Source: Parachlamydiaceae bacterium (GTDB lineage: Bacteria; Chlamydiota; Chlamydiia; Chlamydiales; Parachlamydiaceae). From it: 6,683 nt of DNA. The stretch covers positions 1 to 6,683 of the forward strand of contig PLSG01000486.1 of NCBI GenBank assembly GCA_003164155.1. The letters are read 5' to 3'. Under the pieces are notes generated by a model, which was given only the letters and a program-made list of their open reading frames with translations, did no database searches and was not told where the DNA came from. A program made the position numbers and the translations under genes. Positions 1 through 6,067 of this stretch are shown here, one piece after another. The first letter of the stretch is position 1. Each line of letters begins with the position of its first letter.

Positions 1-45
1 CAAACACCACCAATAAATTTTCCCTTGTATTCCAAGTATGCTTAA
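1..45 (+). CDS. possible C-terminal tail of an upstream gene
   Basis: Reading from base 1, frame 1 is open and ends in TAA at 43-45 (last residues FPLYSKYA). The stop lies inside the first codons of rlmH, giving an 8-base overlap of the kind seen in tightly packed bacterial operons. It would explain why rlmH has no visible Shine-Dalgarno, because translation could be coupled. Only 14 residues are visible, so the family cannot be named and the frame may be open by chance. Confidence 0.3.
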   Translation, partial: QTPPINFPLYSKYA

Positions 46-460
46 ACTCAAAGTCTTTTCGGTAGGCAAAAATAAAGAAGCTTGGATGGAGCAGGCCTTG
101 GAAGAATACGTGCTGCGACTCAAACCCGTGTTAGATATCGATTTTATATGGGTGAAAAATGATGCCCAGCTAGTCGCGCTGGTTCAAAAAGAAAAGCAGG
201 TGGTATGCTTAGATCCGGACGGTGAGCCGTTAGATAGTCCCGAGTTTTCTGCATTTTTTCATAGGAACCTCCAAGCGGGCGGCTCGCGCCTGAGCATGGT
301 GATAGGAGGTGCGGAAGGGCTGCCCGAGATTCTAAAGAAGGGTGCCTCGCTGATCAGTTTATCGCGCCTGACCTTTACGCATCAGCTGGCCCGGCTTATC
401 TTGATCGAACAAGTCTACCGTGCTTTCGAGATCGCCAAGGGCACTGCTTATCATAAATAG
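38..460 (+). CDS. rlmH: 23S rRNA (pseudouridine1915-N3)-methyltransferase RlmH
   Basis: RlmH (YbeA family, SPOUT superfamily) uses S-adenosylmethionine to methylate pseudouridine 1915 in helix 69 of 23S rRNA on assembled 70S ribosomes, and works as a homodimer in the cytoplasm. The 140-residue product shows the family landmarks: N-terminal KVFSVGK (5-11), LDPDGEPLDSPEF (58-70), the SAM-binding knot loop MVIGGAEGL (87-95), the LSRLTFTHQLARLILIEQVYRA stretch (108-129, read in two pieces) and the C-terminal Tyr-His-Lys (138-140) that corresponds to the essential C-terminal Tyr-His of the family. It is slightly shorter than the 155-residue E. coli protein, the loss lying around residues 38-50. 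The ATG at 38 lacks a Shine-Dalgarno; the start rests on family alignment. It is the first complete gene of a same-strand cluster with the importer 17 bp downstream. Confidence 0.93.
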   Translation: MLKLKVFSVGKNKEAWMEQALEEYVLRLKPVLDIDFIWVKNDAQLVALVQKEKQVVCLDPDGEPLDSPEFSAFFHRNLQAGGSRLSMVIGGAEGLPEILKKGASLISLSRLTFTHQLARLILIEQVYRAFEIAKGTAYHK

Positions 461-477
461 AGGTTGCAAGCTAGAGC

Positions 478-1260
478 ATGAAACTGACTTTCTTTAGCCC
501 TCTTTGGGCTCTTTCGTTGTGTTTTCACCTGCATTGTGGAGCGCTATTGCCCACTTTAAACATCGGAATGGAACTTTCCTATCCTCCTTTTGAAACAATT
601 GGGCCGGAAGGCAAACCATGCGGGGTCAGTGTCGAGCTGGCGCATGCCCTAGGAAAGTACTTAGACCGGCCCGTAGTCATCCAGAACATTCCATTTGTAG
701 GTCTGATTCCAGCCTTGCAAACTGGAAAAATCGATCTGATCATTTCATCCATGACGGTCACCGAGGAAAGGCAAAAGGCCATTGACTTTTCCGAGCCCTA
801 TCTTACTACTGGATTATGCCTGCTGATCAGCTCGAAATCGGATTTACAAAGCATCGCACAAGCCAATGAAAAGGAGAGGATGATGGTGGTAAAGACGGGT
901 ACTAGCGGAGAGATATATGCCAAAGCGCATTTGGATAAAGCGCACATAATTGTGATGGATAAGGAAGCCCTGTGCGTCCTGGAAGTGGTGCAAGGCAAAG
1001 CGGATGCTTTTATCTACGATCAGTTTTCGGTATTGGCTAACTGGCAAAAAAATCTTAAAACCACCCGTATGCAGTTAAAACCTTTTAAGTTAGAATCTTG
1101 GGCTATGGGAATTAAAAAGGGAAATGATGTGCTTCGCTCAAAAGTCGATGCCTTCATTGCCGAGTTCCGCCAATCGGGAGGCTTTGACCGTCTGGGCAAC
1201 ACCTACCTCGCTAAGCAGAAGGCTGCCTTCAAAGAATTGGGCATACCCTTCGTATTTTAA
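478..1260 (+). CDS. amino-acid ABC transporter, periplasmic substrate-binding protein
   Basis: This is a class III (SBP_bac_3) solute-binding protein that captures a polar amino acid in the periplasm and delivers it to the permease encoded next. Residues 1 to about 22 form a short hydrophobic signal peptide; Cys15 and Cys20 sit in it but neither is in a convincing lipobox. The mature part opens with IGMELSYPPFE (29-39), followed by GVSVELAHALGK (49-60), GLIPALQTGKIDLIISSMT (75-93) and TEERQKAIDFSEPY (95-108). Arg98 and Thr93/Thr95 occupy the positions that hold the substrate alpha-carboxylate in this family. KTGTSGEIYA (139-148) and Asp181 belong to the second lobe of the pocket. Length (260) is typical. 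The Shine-Dalgarno is weak (AGG at 461-463, too far upstream). Substrate cannot be read from sequence; arginine, glutamine or histidine are the usual options. Confidence 0.92.
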   Translation: MKLTFFSPLWALSLCFHLHCGALLPTLNIGMELSYPPFETIGPEGKPCGVSVELAHALGKYLDRPVVIQNIPFVGLIPALQTGKIDLIISSMTVTEERQKAIDFSEPYLTTGLCLLISSKSDLQSIAQANEKERMMVVKTGTSGEIYAKAHLDKAHIIVMDKEALCVLEVVQGKADAFIYDQFSVLANWQKNLKTTRMQLKPFKLESWAMGIKKGNDVLRSKVDAFIAEFRQSGGFDRLGNTYLAKQKAAFKELGIPFVF

Positions 1261-1262
1261 TT

Positions 1263-1267
1263 GGAGA
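1263..1267 (+). promoter_or_regulatory. ribosome binding site fixing the permease start
   Basis: GGAGA lies four bases upstream of the ATG at 1271, directly after the TAA of the binding-protein gene. The same frame is open upstream with ATG codons at 1124 and 1127, but that extension would lie inside the binding-protein gene and would add a polar 49-residue piece unknown in this permease family, so 1271 is chosen. Confidence 0.7.
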
Positions 1268-1270
1268 ACC

Positions 1271-2035
1271 ATGCACGACCCTAAAAAGCCGCCGGCCTCT
1301 CGATTTTTAGCCTTGGCTGCGCAGCTGGGGCTGGGAAGCTTTTTGCTTGCTCTTTTCCTGTTTTTATTGCTTTTCCAACAAGACTATCGGTGGAGCGTCA
1401 TTTGGGACTATCGCTGGTTTTTTTTACAGGGCTGGGAGATGACGGTGATTATCTCCAGCATCAGCCTGGTTTCAAGTGTCTTAATCGGCATGCTATGTGC
1501 TCTTTGCTACCGAGCTCCCAACGTGCTTTTACATTGCTTAGCCAAGGCATATGTGGAGATTATCCGCGGCACGCCGCTGCTCGTCCAAATCCTTTTCTTT
1601 TACTACGTTGTCGCCAATGCTGTGGGAATTGATAATCGCTATATGGCCGGCGTGGCCATTCTCTCAATTTTTAGCGGAGCTTACATCGCAGAAATCATCC
1701 GCTCGGGCATTGAAGGTATTGCCAAAACGCAATTGCAATCCGCTTTGGCCATAGGTTTAACTACTTTTCAAACCTACCGCTTTATCATCTTCCCTCAAGC
1801 TTTCAGGCAGATACTGCCACCCTTGGCCGGGCAATTTGCGTCGATTATCAAAGACTCTTCCCTGTTGTCGATCATCGGCATCAATGAGCTCACCAACAAT
1901 GCCCAACAAATTAATAGCGCTACATATAGCACGCTTGAAAGTTATTTGCCCTTGGCATTGGGATACCTGGTTTTGACCCTGCCCATTTCAATTGCCAGCA
2001 AAAGACTGGAAAAAAGGTTCCTTTATGAAACTTGA
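1271..2035 (+). CDS. amino-acid ABC transporter permease (HisM/GlnP family)
   Basis: This inner-membrane subunit forms the translocation path of a polar amino-acid importer and probably acts as a homodimer, since only one permease gene is present. From the ATG at 1271 the protein has 254 residues. Hydrophobic segments are visible at about 18-36, 56-79, 102-118, 126-142 and 225-243, with shorter candidates between them. The family signature YVEIIRGTPLLVQILFF spans 94-110. The cytoplasmic EAA loop that docks on the ATPase is recognisable at about 154-185 (QSALAIGL, then FPQAFRQILPPL), followed by GQFASIIKDSSLLSIIG (187-203), typical of HisM/GlnP proteins. The gene starts 10 bp after the binding protein and its stop overlaps the ATPase start by 11 bp, so the three subunits are very probably translated from one message. 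Confidence 0.92.
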   Translation: MHDPKKPPASRFLALAAQLGLGSFLLALFLFLLLFQQDYRWSVIWDYRWFFLQGWEMTVIISSISLVSSVLIGMLCALCYRAPNVLLHCLAKAYVEIIRGTPLLVQILFFYYVVANAVGIDNRYMAGVAILSIFSGAYIAEIIRSGIEGIAKTQLQSALAIGLTTFQTYRFIIFPQAFRQILPPLAGQFASIIKDSSLLSIIGINELTNNAQQINSATYSTLESYLPLALGYLVLTLPISIASKRLEKRFLYET

Positions 2036-2753
2036 AATTGAAAATCTTCAGAAGTCATTTGGAGAATACCGCGCCCTCCCCTGTCTCAATGCCCATATTG
2101 ACCAGTTTCAAACTTTGGCATTTTTGGGCCCCTCAGGCAGTGGAAAATCGACACTTCTAAAAATCTTGGCAGGCGTGGAATATCCCGACCAAGGAAAAAT
2201 CATCCTGGACGGCCACCCGATCATCTTTGAAGAGCCTGAATTGAAAAAACATCGATTAAAGCTGGGAATTGTCTTCCAGTCGTGGAATCTTTTTCCACAT
2301 ATGACAGCTTTAGAAAATATCACCCTGCCTTTGTATAGAGTTCACGGCATGCCCAAAGCAGAGGCTGAAACGACAGGCCTAGAGCTCCTCAATAGATTTG
2401 AAATGAAAGAGCAAGCCTCAAAGAAGGCCTTTCAACTGTCCGGTGGACAAGCTCAGCGCGTAGCCATTATCAGGGCGATGGCCATTCGTCCGCATTTACT
2501 GCTGCTGGATGAGCCTACTTCGGCCTTGGATCCCCTAATGACGGCGGAAGTCCTAGATATGATCGTGGAGTTGAAAAAGGAAGGCACGCGTTTGATCTTA
2601 GTCACGCACCATTTTAGCTTTGCTAAGCAGATTGCCGACTGGAGCCTATTTTTTACGGATGGCGCTATCATAGCTTCAGGAGAAACACATGCGCTCCTCG
2701 ACCATCCCCCTCCCAGCATAAAAAATTACATCGAAAAAGTCTCTTTGTATTGA
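2025..2753 (+). CDS. amino-acid ABC transporter ATP-binding protein (HisP/GlnQ family)
   Basis: This cytoplasmic ATPase powers the importer by ATP-driven dimer closure against the permease. All nucleotide-binding motifs are present: Walker A GPSGSGKST (35-43), Q-loop Gln85 in VFQSWNLFPHMT (83-94), signature LSGGQAQR (138-145), Walker B LLLLDEP (158-164) with catalytic Glu163, D-loop SALD (166-169) and switch His195. The residue after the switch histidine is a second His (THH), where Glu or Asp is more common. Length is 242 from the ATG at 2025, chosen because AAGG at 2014-2017 is seven bases upstream and the MKLEIENLQKSFG start matches the family. An in-frame ATG at 1992 would add 11 residues without a ribosome binding site. 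It is the last + strand gene; the 48 bp to the convergent kinase stop contain no clear intrinsic terminator. Confidence 0.95.
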   Translation: MKLEIENLQKSFGEYRALPCLNAHIDQFQTLAFLGPSGSGKSTLLKILAGVEYPDQGKIILDGHPIIFEEPELKKHRLKLGIVFQSWNLFPHMTALENITLPLYRVHGMPKAEAETTGLELLNRFEMKEQASKKAFQLSGGQAQRVAIIRAMAIRPHLLLLDEPTSALDPLMTAEVLDMIVELKKEGTRLILVTHHFSFAKQIADWSLFFTDGAIIASGETHALLDHPPPSIKNYIEKVSLY

Positions 2754-2801
2754 AATGCTTTATGTTTGAAATTTGTAAATGCGATGCCTCAGGAGAAAAC
2801 G

Positions 2802-4496
2802 CTACATTATTGGAAGGGCGAGGATTTCCCCCATTGCCTTGGCGCATTGTGTAGCGGTTGGGCGCTCTGCATGATGGAAAGTTAACATATCTTTAATTAA
2901 ATTTAGATCTTGGGAAGGAATCGCGCTTATCCCAGGAATGCTGCTGAGATACTTTTCCATGGCTGCATTGCCCCTGACCACAAAATCCCCATGGTGTCCT
3001 TGAGCTTCACTTTTGGCTTTGAGCATGAGGGCGGTAATTTCTCCTGGAATACCTTGCGGATTGACATTGCCTACATGCAACTGCAAGAGAGCTATGCCAG
3101 CTGAAAAAATATCTGTCTTATTCCAAAATCCGTCGACAGTGCTTTTAAAGTGTGTGTCGATAGACTCGGCTAATTCTATGACTTGAGGCTGAAGCTTCCG
3201 CAACTCTTCGGTATCGCCTGCTTTTTCGGCTTTTTTAATTTGCATGCGCAGTTTGCTAAGCTCATTCCTGCTTTGATTAAGCTTATCATCAAAAAAGCGT
3301 TTTTCGGGTGACATGATCGTTTCGGTGCCTATGAGGAGGGTACTGAATTTTTCCTTGGCGACAGCTCTGGGGGTTTCAGCTAGGTTTTCCATTTCTCTAC
3401 TCTCTCCAAAGTCGGCGATCCGCGCGCGGTACTTCCCCTCTTTTCTTTCTAAAAATATGTTATCGGTTTTCAAATCGCGGTGTTCAATGCCAGCTCTTTC
3501 TAAAGCCCCAAGCCCATCGATAATATCCTTGGCGAGGATCCTTTTATCTTCTAAAGAAAGCCTTTTGGGCAATTTTTCTAAGCTGGATTTGTACATGGGC
3601 ATGAAAAGCGACACTTTGTCTTCGCCACCAGCTTTTTGATAAGCATGCACGAACTTCATCGGGTCTGCTATACCTGGCTGGCCGCCTACTTTCTGCATAA
3701 GTGCAGCTTCAGCTTTTAATTTTCCTATGTTGGGATTATCTTTAATCACCAAGTTGGCCATCCGCTCGCCTGAAAGCCACTCGACGGCTAACTTGGCAGA
3801 TTTAGCCCCTCCTTTGCCCAAGGCCTTAATGTTTCCCTTAGTTTTGCACAGTACCATCACATGCAGGTTTCCATCTGCCGCCTTGAATACTTCCAAAGTG
3901 CGCGGCAATCCACCAATTTTGCTAGGCGATTTCTCTAACCGCATAAAGCCATCGGGTGGTATTTCCTTTTTCCAATCCTCCAGGTGCACCGCCACATAAT
4001 TCTGAATGAGTTGCGCCTCTTTTGCTGAGATGCCTGTGTCGTTGGGTTTTAGGATGACAGCTTCAATCCTATCACTCTCTGCAAAATAATCGGATAAATG
4101 ATTTTTGATTTGCTCGGAGACGAGATCGGAAATATGCTCTTTTTCAGTTTTTTCTATGGGTTTTGCTGGGTTTTGCAGGTGGATAATAACCGCATTGACC
4201 AGTGAAGCAATCGTTTTGAGGTCGCGTAAGCTCGCGGAGTCATTTTTTAAAGTCGTTTTTAACTGTACAAAAATAGGGGAAAAAGTCTTTTTAAGCAGTT
4301 TGTCAAATGAGTTTTTGTGGAGATCGGGATCAAAGAGCAATTGAATGTGAATGAATAAGCGGGAGATGACATTCTTTTTTTGAATGTCGCCTTTGTTATC
4401 AATTCTATCGATAAAAGCTGCCGCTTCTTTGTTCTGCACAAGCGCGGTCATTTGATTATGCACGGTACTCGCTCTAATTGCGGCATCGAATGACAT
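2802..4496 (-). CDS. eukaryote-type Ser/Thr protein kinase with N-terminal extension, candidate effector
   Basis: The predicted product is a Hanks-type protein kinase of 564 residues. Catalytic elements appear in order: glycine-rich loop LGKGGAKSAKLA (226-237; third glycine replaced by Lys232), ATP-anchoring Lys252 in ANLVIK, a helix-C glutamate at about 263, HRDLKTDNIFL (339-349) with catalytic Asp341, Lys343 and Asn346, DFG (362-364), SPE in place of APE (396-398), helix-F Asp462 in DIFSAG, and the helix-I Arg545 in ERPTA. All residues needed for catalysis are therefore present. Residues 1 to about 219 match no domain I recognise. A charged, probably coiled-coil insert lies at about 400-453. 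No signal peptide or transmembrane segment is evident, so this is not a PknB-like membrane receptor kinase; secretion into a host cell is an inference. No good Shine-Dalgarno precedes the ATG. Targets are unknown. Confidence 0.85.
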   Translation of the reverse strand: MSFDAAIRASTVHNQMTALVQNKEAAAFIDRIDNKGDIQKKNVISRLFIHIQLLFDPDLHKNSFDKLLKKTFSPIFVQLKTTLKNDSASLRDLKTIASLVNAVIIHLQNPAKPIEKTEKEHISDLVSEQIKNHLSDYFAESDRIEAVILKPNDTGISAKEAQLIQNYVAVHLEDWKKEIPPDGFMRLEKSPSKIGGLPRTLEVFKAADGNLHVMVLCKTKGNIKALGKGGAKSAKLAVEWLSGERMANLVIKDNPNIGKLKAEAALMQKVGGQPGIADPMKFVHAYQKAGGEDKVSLFMPMYKSSLEKLPKRLSLEDKRILAKDIIDGLGALERAGIEHRDLKTDNIFLERKEGKYRARIADFGESREMENLAETPRAVAKEKFSTLLIGTETIMSPEKRFFDDKLNQSRNELSKLRMQIKKAEKAGDTEELRKLQPQVIELAESIDTHFKSTVDGFWNKTDIFSAGIALLQLHVGNVNPQGIPGEITALMLKAKSEAQGHHGDFVVRGNAAMEKYLSSIPGISAIPSQDLNLIKDMLTFHHAERPTATQCAKAMGEILALPIM

Positions 4497-4584
4497 AAAA
4501 CACCAACTTTTTTTAGTTTTGTATAGTATGCATGCCTAACGACATATTAAAATTAGTTTAATTAAAATAAATATTCGTGATAAG
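4497..4584 (-). promoter_or_regulatory. AT-rich spacer upstream of kinase, possible weak promoter
   Basis: The 88 bases between the stop of the hypothetical gene and the kinase ATG are AT-rich. Read on the - strand they contain CATACTATACA about 30 bases before the ATG, which offers several four-of-six matches to a -10 box, but none is paired with a good -35 box. A 10-base palindrome TTTAATTAAA sits at 4557-4566. There is no hairpin plus T-run, so read-through from the upstream gene is equally possible. Confidence 0.2.
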
Positions 4585-5850
4585 TTATGTATTAGAGCTT
4601 GTCATTATGTATTGAAAGCGATTGTCGCTAATTACTTTAATGCGCCGGACTATCTCAATGGTCATTTTCATGTGAGGATTTGAGCTCGATGATTCACTTT
4701 CAGACAACGCAAGATCTGTAGAGGGGAGCTCTGCATGGTGTTCTCTAATCACTACTACTCTTTGATTACTGAGAGGGGTGGTTGGCGTGGATGAGGAACT
4801 TTTGGGAAGCGAAGGTGCCGTAGCTCTAATTCTTCTAGAGGCTGAGCTTCTAAGTAATTCTGTTTGATCCATGGACCTTTGAGACTGAATACTTAGCGGA
4901 TTTTTTTCGCGTTTATCAGTTGGTTCACTAGGTAAATCAAAGGGAGCCGGCGGAATTGTGGGGCCACTATATTCTATAGAAACACCTGAAGGATTAATTA
5001 AAGAGCCTTCTCCCGTGAGAATTTTCTTTCCGCGCTCGATTAGCATTGGATCGCTAATTTTGAATGCTCTTTGCAAATCTCTAGCAGATAGCTCGGCCAC
5101 CATTTTTTCCAGATCTAAAGGAGACATGGCTAAAAGTTTTTTGACTTGTCTAATCGCCTTATTGGTGACCGGCCAGCAGCCTTCCACCATCTTGCGAAGA
5201 ATTTTATTTGGAATAGATTCAAAGCCCATTTTTACCGCATCGTATTTTTGGTTAAAAATTTTGAATTTCTCTAGCTCCTCGAGTGACGGATTTTCTTTTA
5301 CAAAGACCGCTCTTCCGTCGCCAGCTTGTTGGCTTTCCTTAAATGTGTGCAATAGCCCTAGTAAATCGAAAATTCTCAGCTTGCTTATCCCCAAGTTATG
5401 GTGTTCTTCCTCACAGGCTTTTAAAAATCTCGTTTCGTCAGAGACTGAGGCATGCTCTAGTTGTGCCCTTATTTGGCTGGTATGTCCCCGGTATAAATTA
5501 TTTATTTCTCCATCTGAGAAAGGAGCTCTAGAGTGCTGCGAGGGTGCAGTTTCAGCATGTGCCTTGCGCAGTGACTCTTCAAGTTCTACCGTTTGCACAG
5601 CTAAACCTATCGATTCTCTAGGTAAAGCTACCGATCCCATAGGTAATACTGCCGAAGGATAGCTAAGCTGGCTTGCAGACACCGAAGCTATGGGCGAGTC
5701 TGAAGTTGAAGACGAGGTAAGGCTGCGTTGCATATTGCGCACGCGATTCAAGACGTCTTGAAAAGAGCCTTTTTTAGTTGAAACATGGGGGCTTGAAATA
5801 GGATCGGTAAAAATGGGACGTCTTTCTGGAGGTGGAGTTATAGATGACAT
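4585..5850 (-). CDS. hypothetical Ser/Pro-rich protein with helical core, candidate effector
   Basis: I do not recognise this 421-residue protein. Residues 1-110 are rich in Ser, Pro and Thr (ITPPPERRP near the start, a SLTSSSTSDS stretch at 43-52) and look disordered. Residues about 113-285 are charged and helix-forming and probably make the only folded domain. Residues 286-390 are again Ser/Pro-rich with a basic patch SRRIRA (338-343), SSSSTPTTP (351-359) and SESESSSS (383-390). A short more ordered tail follows (MKMTIEIVRRIKVI, 394-407). There is no signal peptide or membrane segment. The start at 5850 is chosen because AAGGA lies five bases upstream; an in-frame ATG at 5916 falls in the -35 box of the promoter. 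The layout resembles type III secreted effectors of chlamydiae, but that is inference. The kinase gene follows 88 bp downstream on the same strand. Confidence 0.75.
   Translation of the reverse strand: MSSITPPPERRPIFTDPISSPHVSTKKGSFQDVLNRVRNMQRSLTSSSTSDSPIASVSASQLSYPSAVLPMGSVALPRESIGLAVQTVELEESLRKAHAETAPSQHSRAPFSDGEINNLYRGHTSQIRAQLEHASVSDETRFLKACEEEHHNLGISKLRIFDLLGLLHTFKESQQAGDGRAVFVKENPSLEELEKFKIFNQKYDAVKMGFESIPNKILRKMVEGCWPVTNKAIRQVKKLLAMSPLDLEKMVAELSARDLQRAFKISDPMLIERGKKILTGEGSLINPSGVSIEYSGPTIPPAPFDLPSEPTDKREKNPLSIQSQRSMDQTELLRSSASRRIRATAPSLPKSSSSTPTTPLSNQRVVVIREHHAELPSTDLALSESESSSSNPHMKMTIEIVRRIKVISDNRFQYIMTSSNT
5605..5646 (-). repeat. imperfect 21-bp tandem repeat, two units, in coding sequence
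   Basis: Two adjacent 21-base units (5626-5646 then 5605-5625 in gene order) match at 16 of 21 positions and encode LPMGSVA followed by LPRESIG in the N-terminal low-complexity part of the hypothetical protein (residues 69-82). The next codons, LAV, may begin a third decayed unit. In-frame 7-codon duplication changes the length of a disordered linker without frameshift. Confidence 0.7.
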
Positions 5851-5855
5851 ATAAA

Positions 5856-5860
5856 TCCTT
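5856..5860 (-). promoter_or_regulatory. ribosome binding site of the hypothetical protein gene
   Basis: On the - strand AAGGA is followed by five bases (TTTAT) and the ATG at 5850. This is the best Shine-Dalgarno in the window and decides the start of the 421-residue protein over the in-frame ATG at 5916. Confidence 0.8.
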
Positions 5861-5878
5861 GTTTGTTTGTTTGTGTGT
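5859..5878 (-). repeat. ACAA tetranucleotide repeat in the 5' leader
   Basis: In the direction of transcription the leader reads ACAC followed by four perfect ACAA units (5859-5874) that run directly into the AAGGA ribosome binding site. The predicted leader of about 30 bases has no G before the Shine-Dalgarno, so it should be nearly unstructured. Units of four bases outside the coding sequence could vary in copy number and alter leader length, but four copies is a short tract. Confidence 0.6.
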
Positions 5879-5887
5879 ATAGTATTT

Positions 5888-5916
5888 ATTATATGACTTA
5901 AAATAGTGCTATGCAA
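5888..5916 (-). promoter_or_regulatory. sigma70-type promoter for the hypothetical protein gene
   Basis: On the - strand a perfect -10 box TATAAT (5893 to 5888) is preceded, after a 17-base spacer, by TTGCAT (5916 to 5911), which keeps the TTG core of the -35 consensus TTGACA. Transcription would begin near 5881, leaving a leader of about 30 bases before the ATG at 5850. It probably also serves the kinase gene if no terminator intervenes. Confidence 0.65.
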
Positions 5917-5938
5917 ATCTTTTTTTTGTTTGTGTTGA

Positions 5939-6067
5939 TTAAATGCTGTTTTGTTTTCTGATGAATGATGGTTTAATGTTTGTGTGAATTAATTCAGTTT
6001 TTTTGGTGGCCTGCGCGAAAGCTCTCGCGATTGCACGATCGTCCACCAATGGGTCAATATTAGGCAT
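5939..6067 (-). CDS. possible 42-residue ORF or gene remnant
   Basis: A - strand frame from ATG at 6067 to TAA at 5939 encodes 42 residues beginning MPNIDPLVDDRAIARAFAQA. Its first half is encoded by GC-rich codons (GAC GAT CGT GCA ATC GCG) unlike the surrounding AT-rich DNA and would form an amphipathic helix. Its second half falls into the AT-rich intergenic sequence. The frame is open for only five more codons upstream of the ATG, and there is no good Shine-Dalgarno. It ends just upstream of the promoter of the next - strand gene. It could be a small gene, the leftover end of a decayed gene, or chance. I recognise no family. Confidence 0.2.
   Translation of the reverse strand: MPNIDPLVDDRAIARAFAQATKKTELIHTNIKPSFIRKQNSI
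5986..5995. promoter_or_regulatory. 10-bp perfect palindrome GAATTAATTC
   Basis: GAATTAATTC is self-complementary and lies in the intergenic stretch, 70 bases upstream of the -35 box of the divergent - strand promoter and just before the + strand open frame. It could bind a dimeric regulator. In AT-rich DNA such palindromes arise often, so support is weak. Confidence 0.15.

Noticed and set aside
478..543. Lipoprotein signal at the start of the binding protein (Cys15 or Cys20)
   Set aside because: Neither ALSLC nor HLHC matches a normal lipobox with a small residue at -1, so an ordinary Sec signal peptide is preferred.
1124..1270. 49-residue N-terminal extension of the permease from ATG 1124
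   Set aside because: It lies wholly inside the binding-protein gene in another frame; GGAGA before ATG 1271 and the family length support the later start.
2754..2801. Bidirectional terminator between the convergent ATPase and kinase genes
   Set aside because: Only a poor GCTTTA/TAAATGC pairing with a bulge can be drawn, with no GC-rich stem and no T-run on either side.
3313..3999. + strand open frames opposite the kinase catalytic domain
   Set aside because: They mirror the kinase codons, carry no recognisable motifs, and the opposite strand holds every kinase signature in a single frame.
4958..5662. Long + strand open frame of 234 codons opposite the hypothetical protein gene
   Set aside because: Its sequence is Ser/Cys-rich and typical of an antisense shadow, it has no ribosome binding site, and the - strand gene has promoter, ribosome binding site and helical domain composition.
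5851..5916. 22-residue N-terminal extension of the hypothetical protein from ATG 5916
   Set aside because: That ATG overlaps the -35 box and lies upstream of the predicted transcription start; AAGGA precedes the ATG at 5850.
6003..6049. Intrinsic terminator, or a tRNA because of the 7-bp outer stem
   Set aside because: The T-run precedes the stem on the + strand and reads as A on the other strand, so it does not fit a terminator; 47 bases is too short for a tRNA and no T-loop or anticodon arm can be placed.
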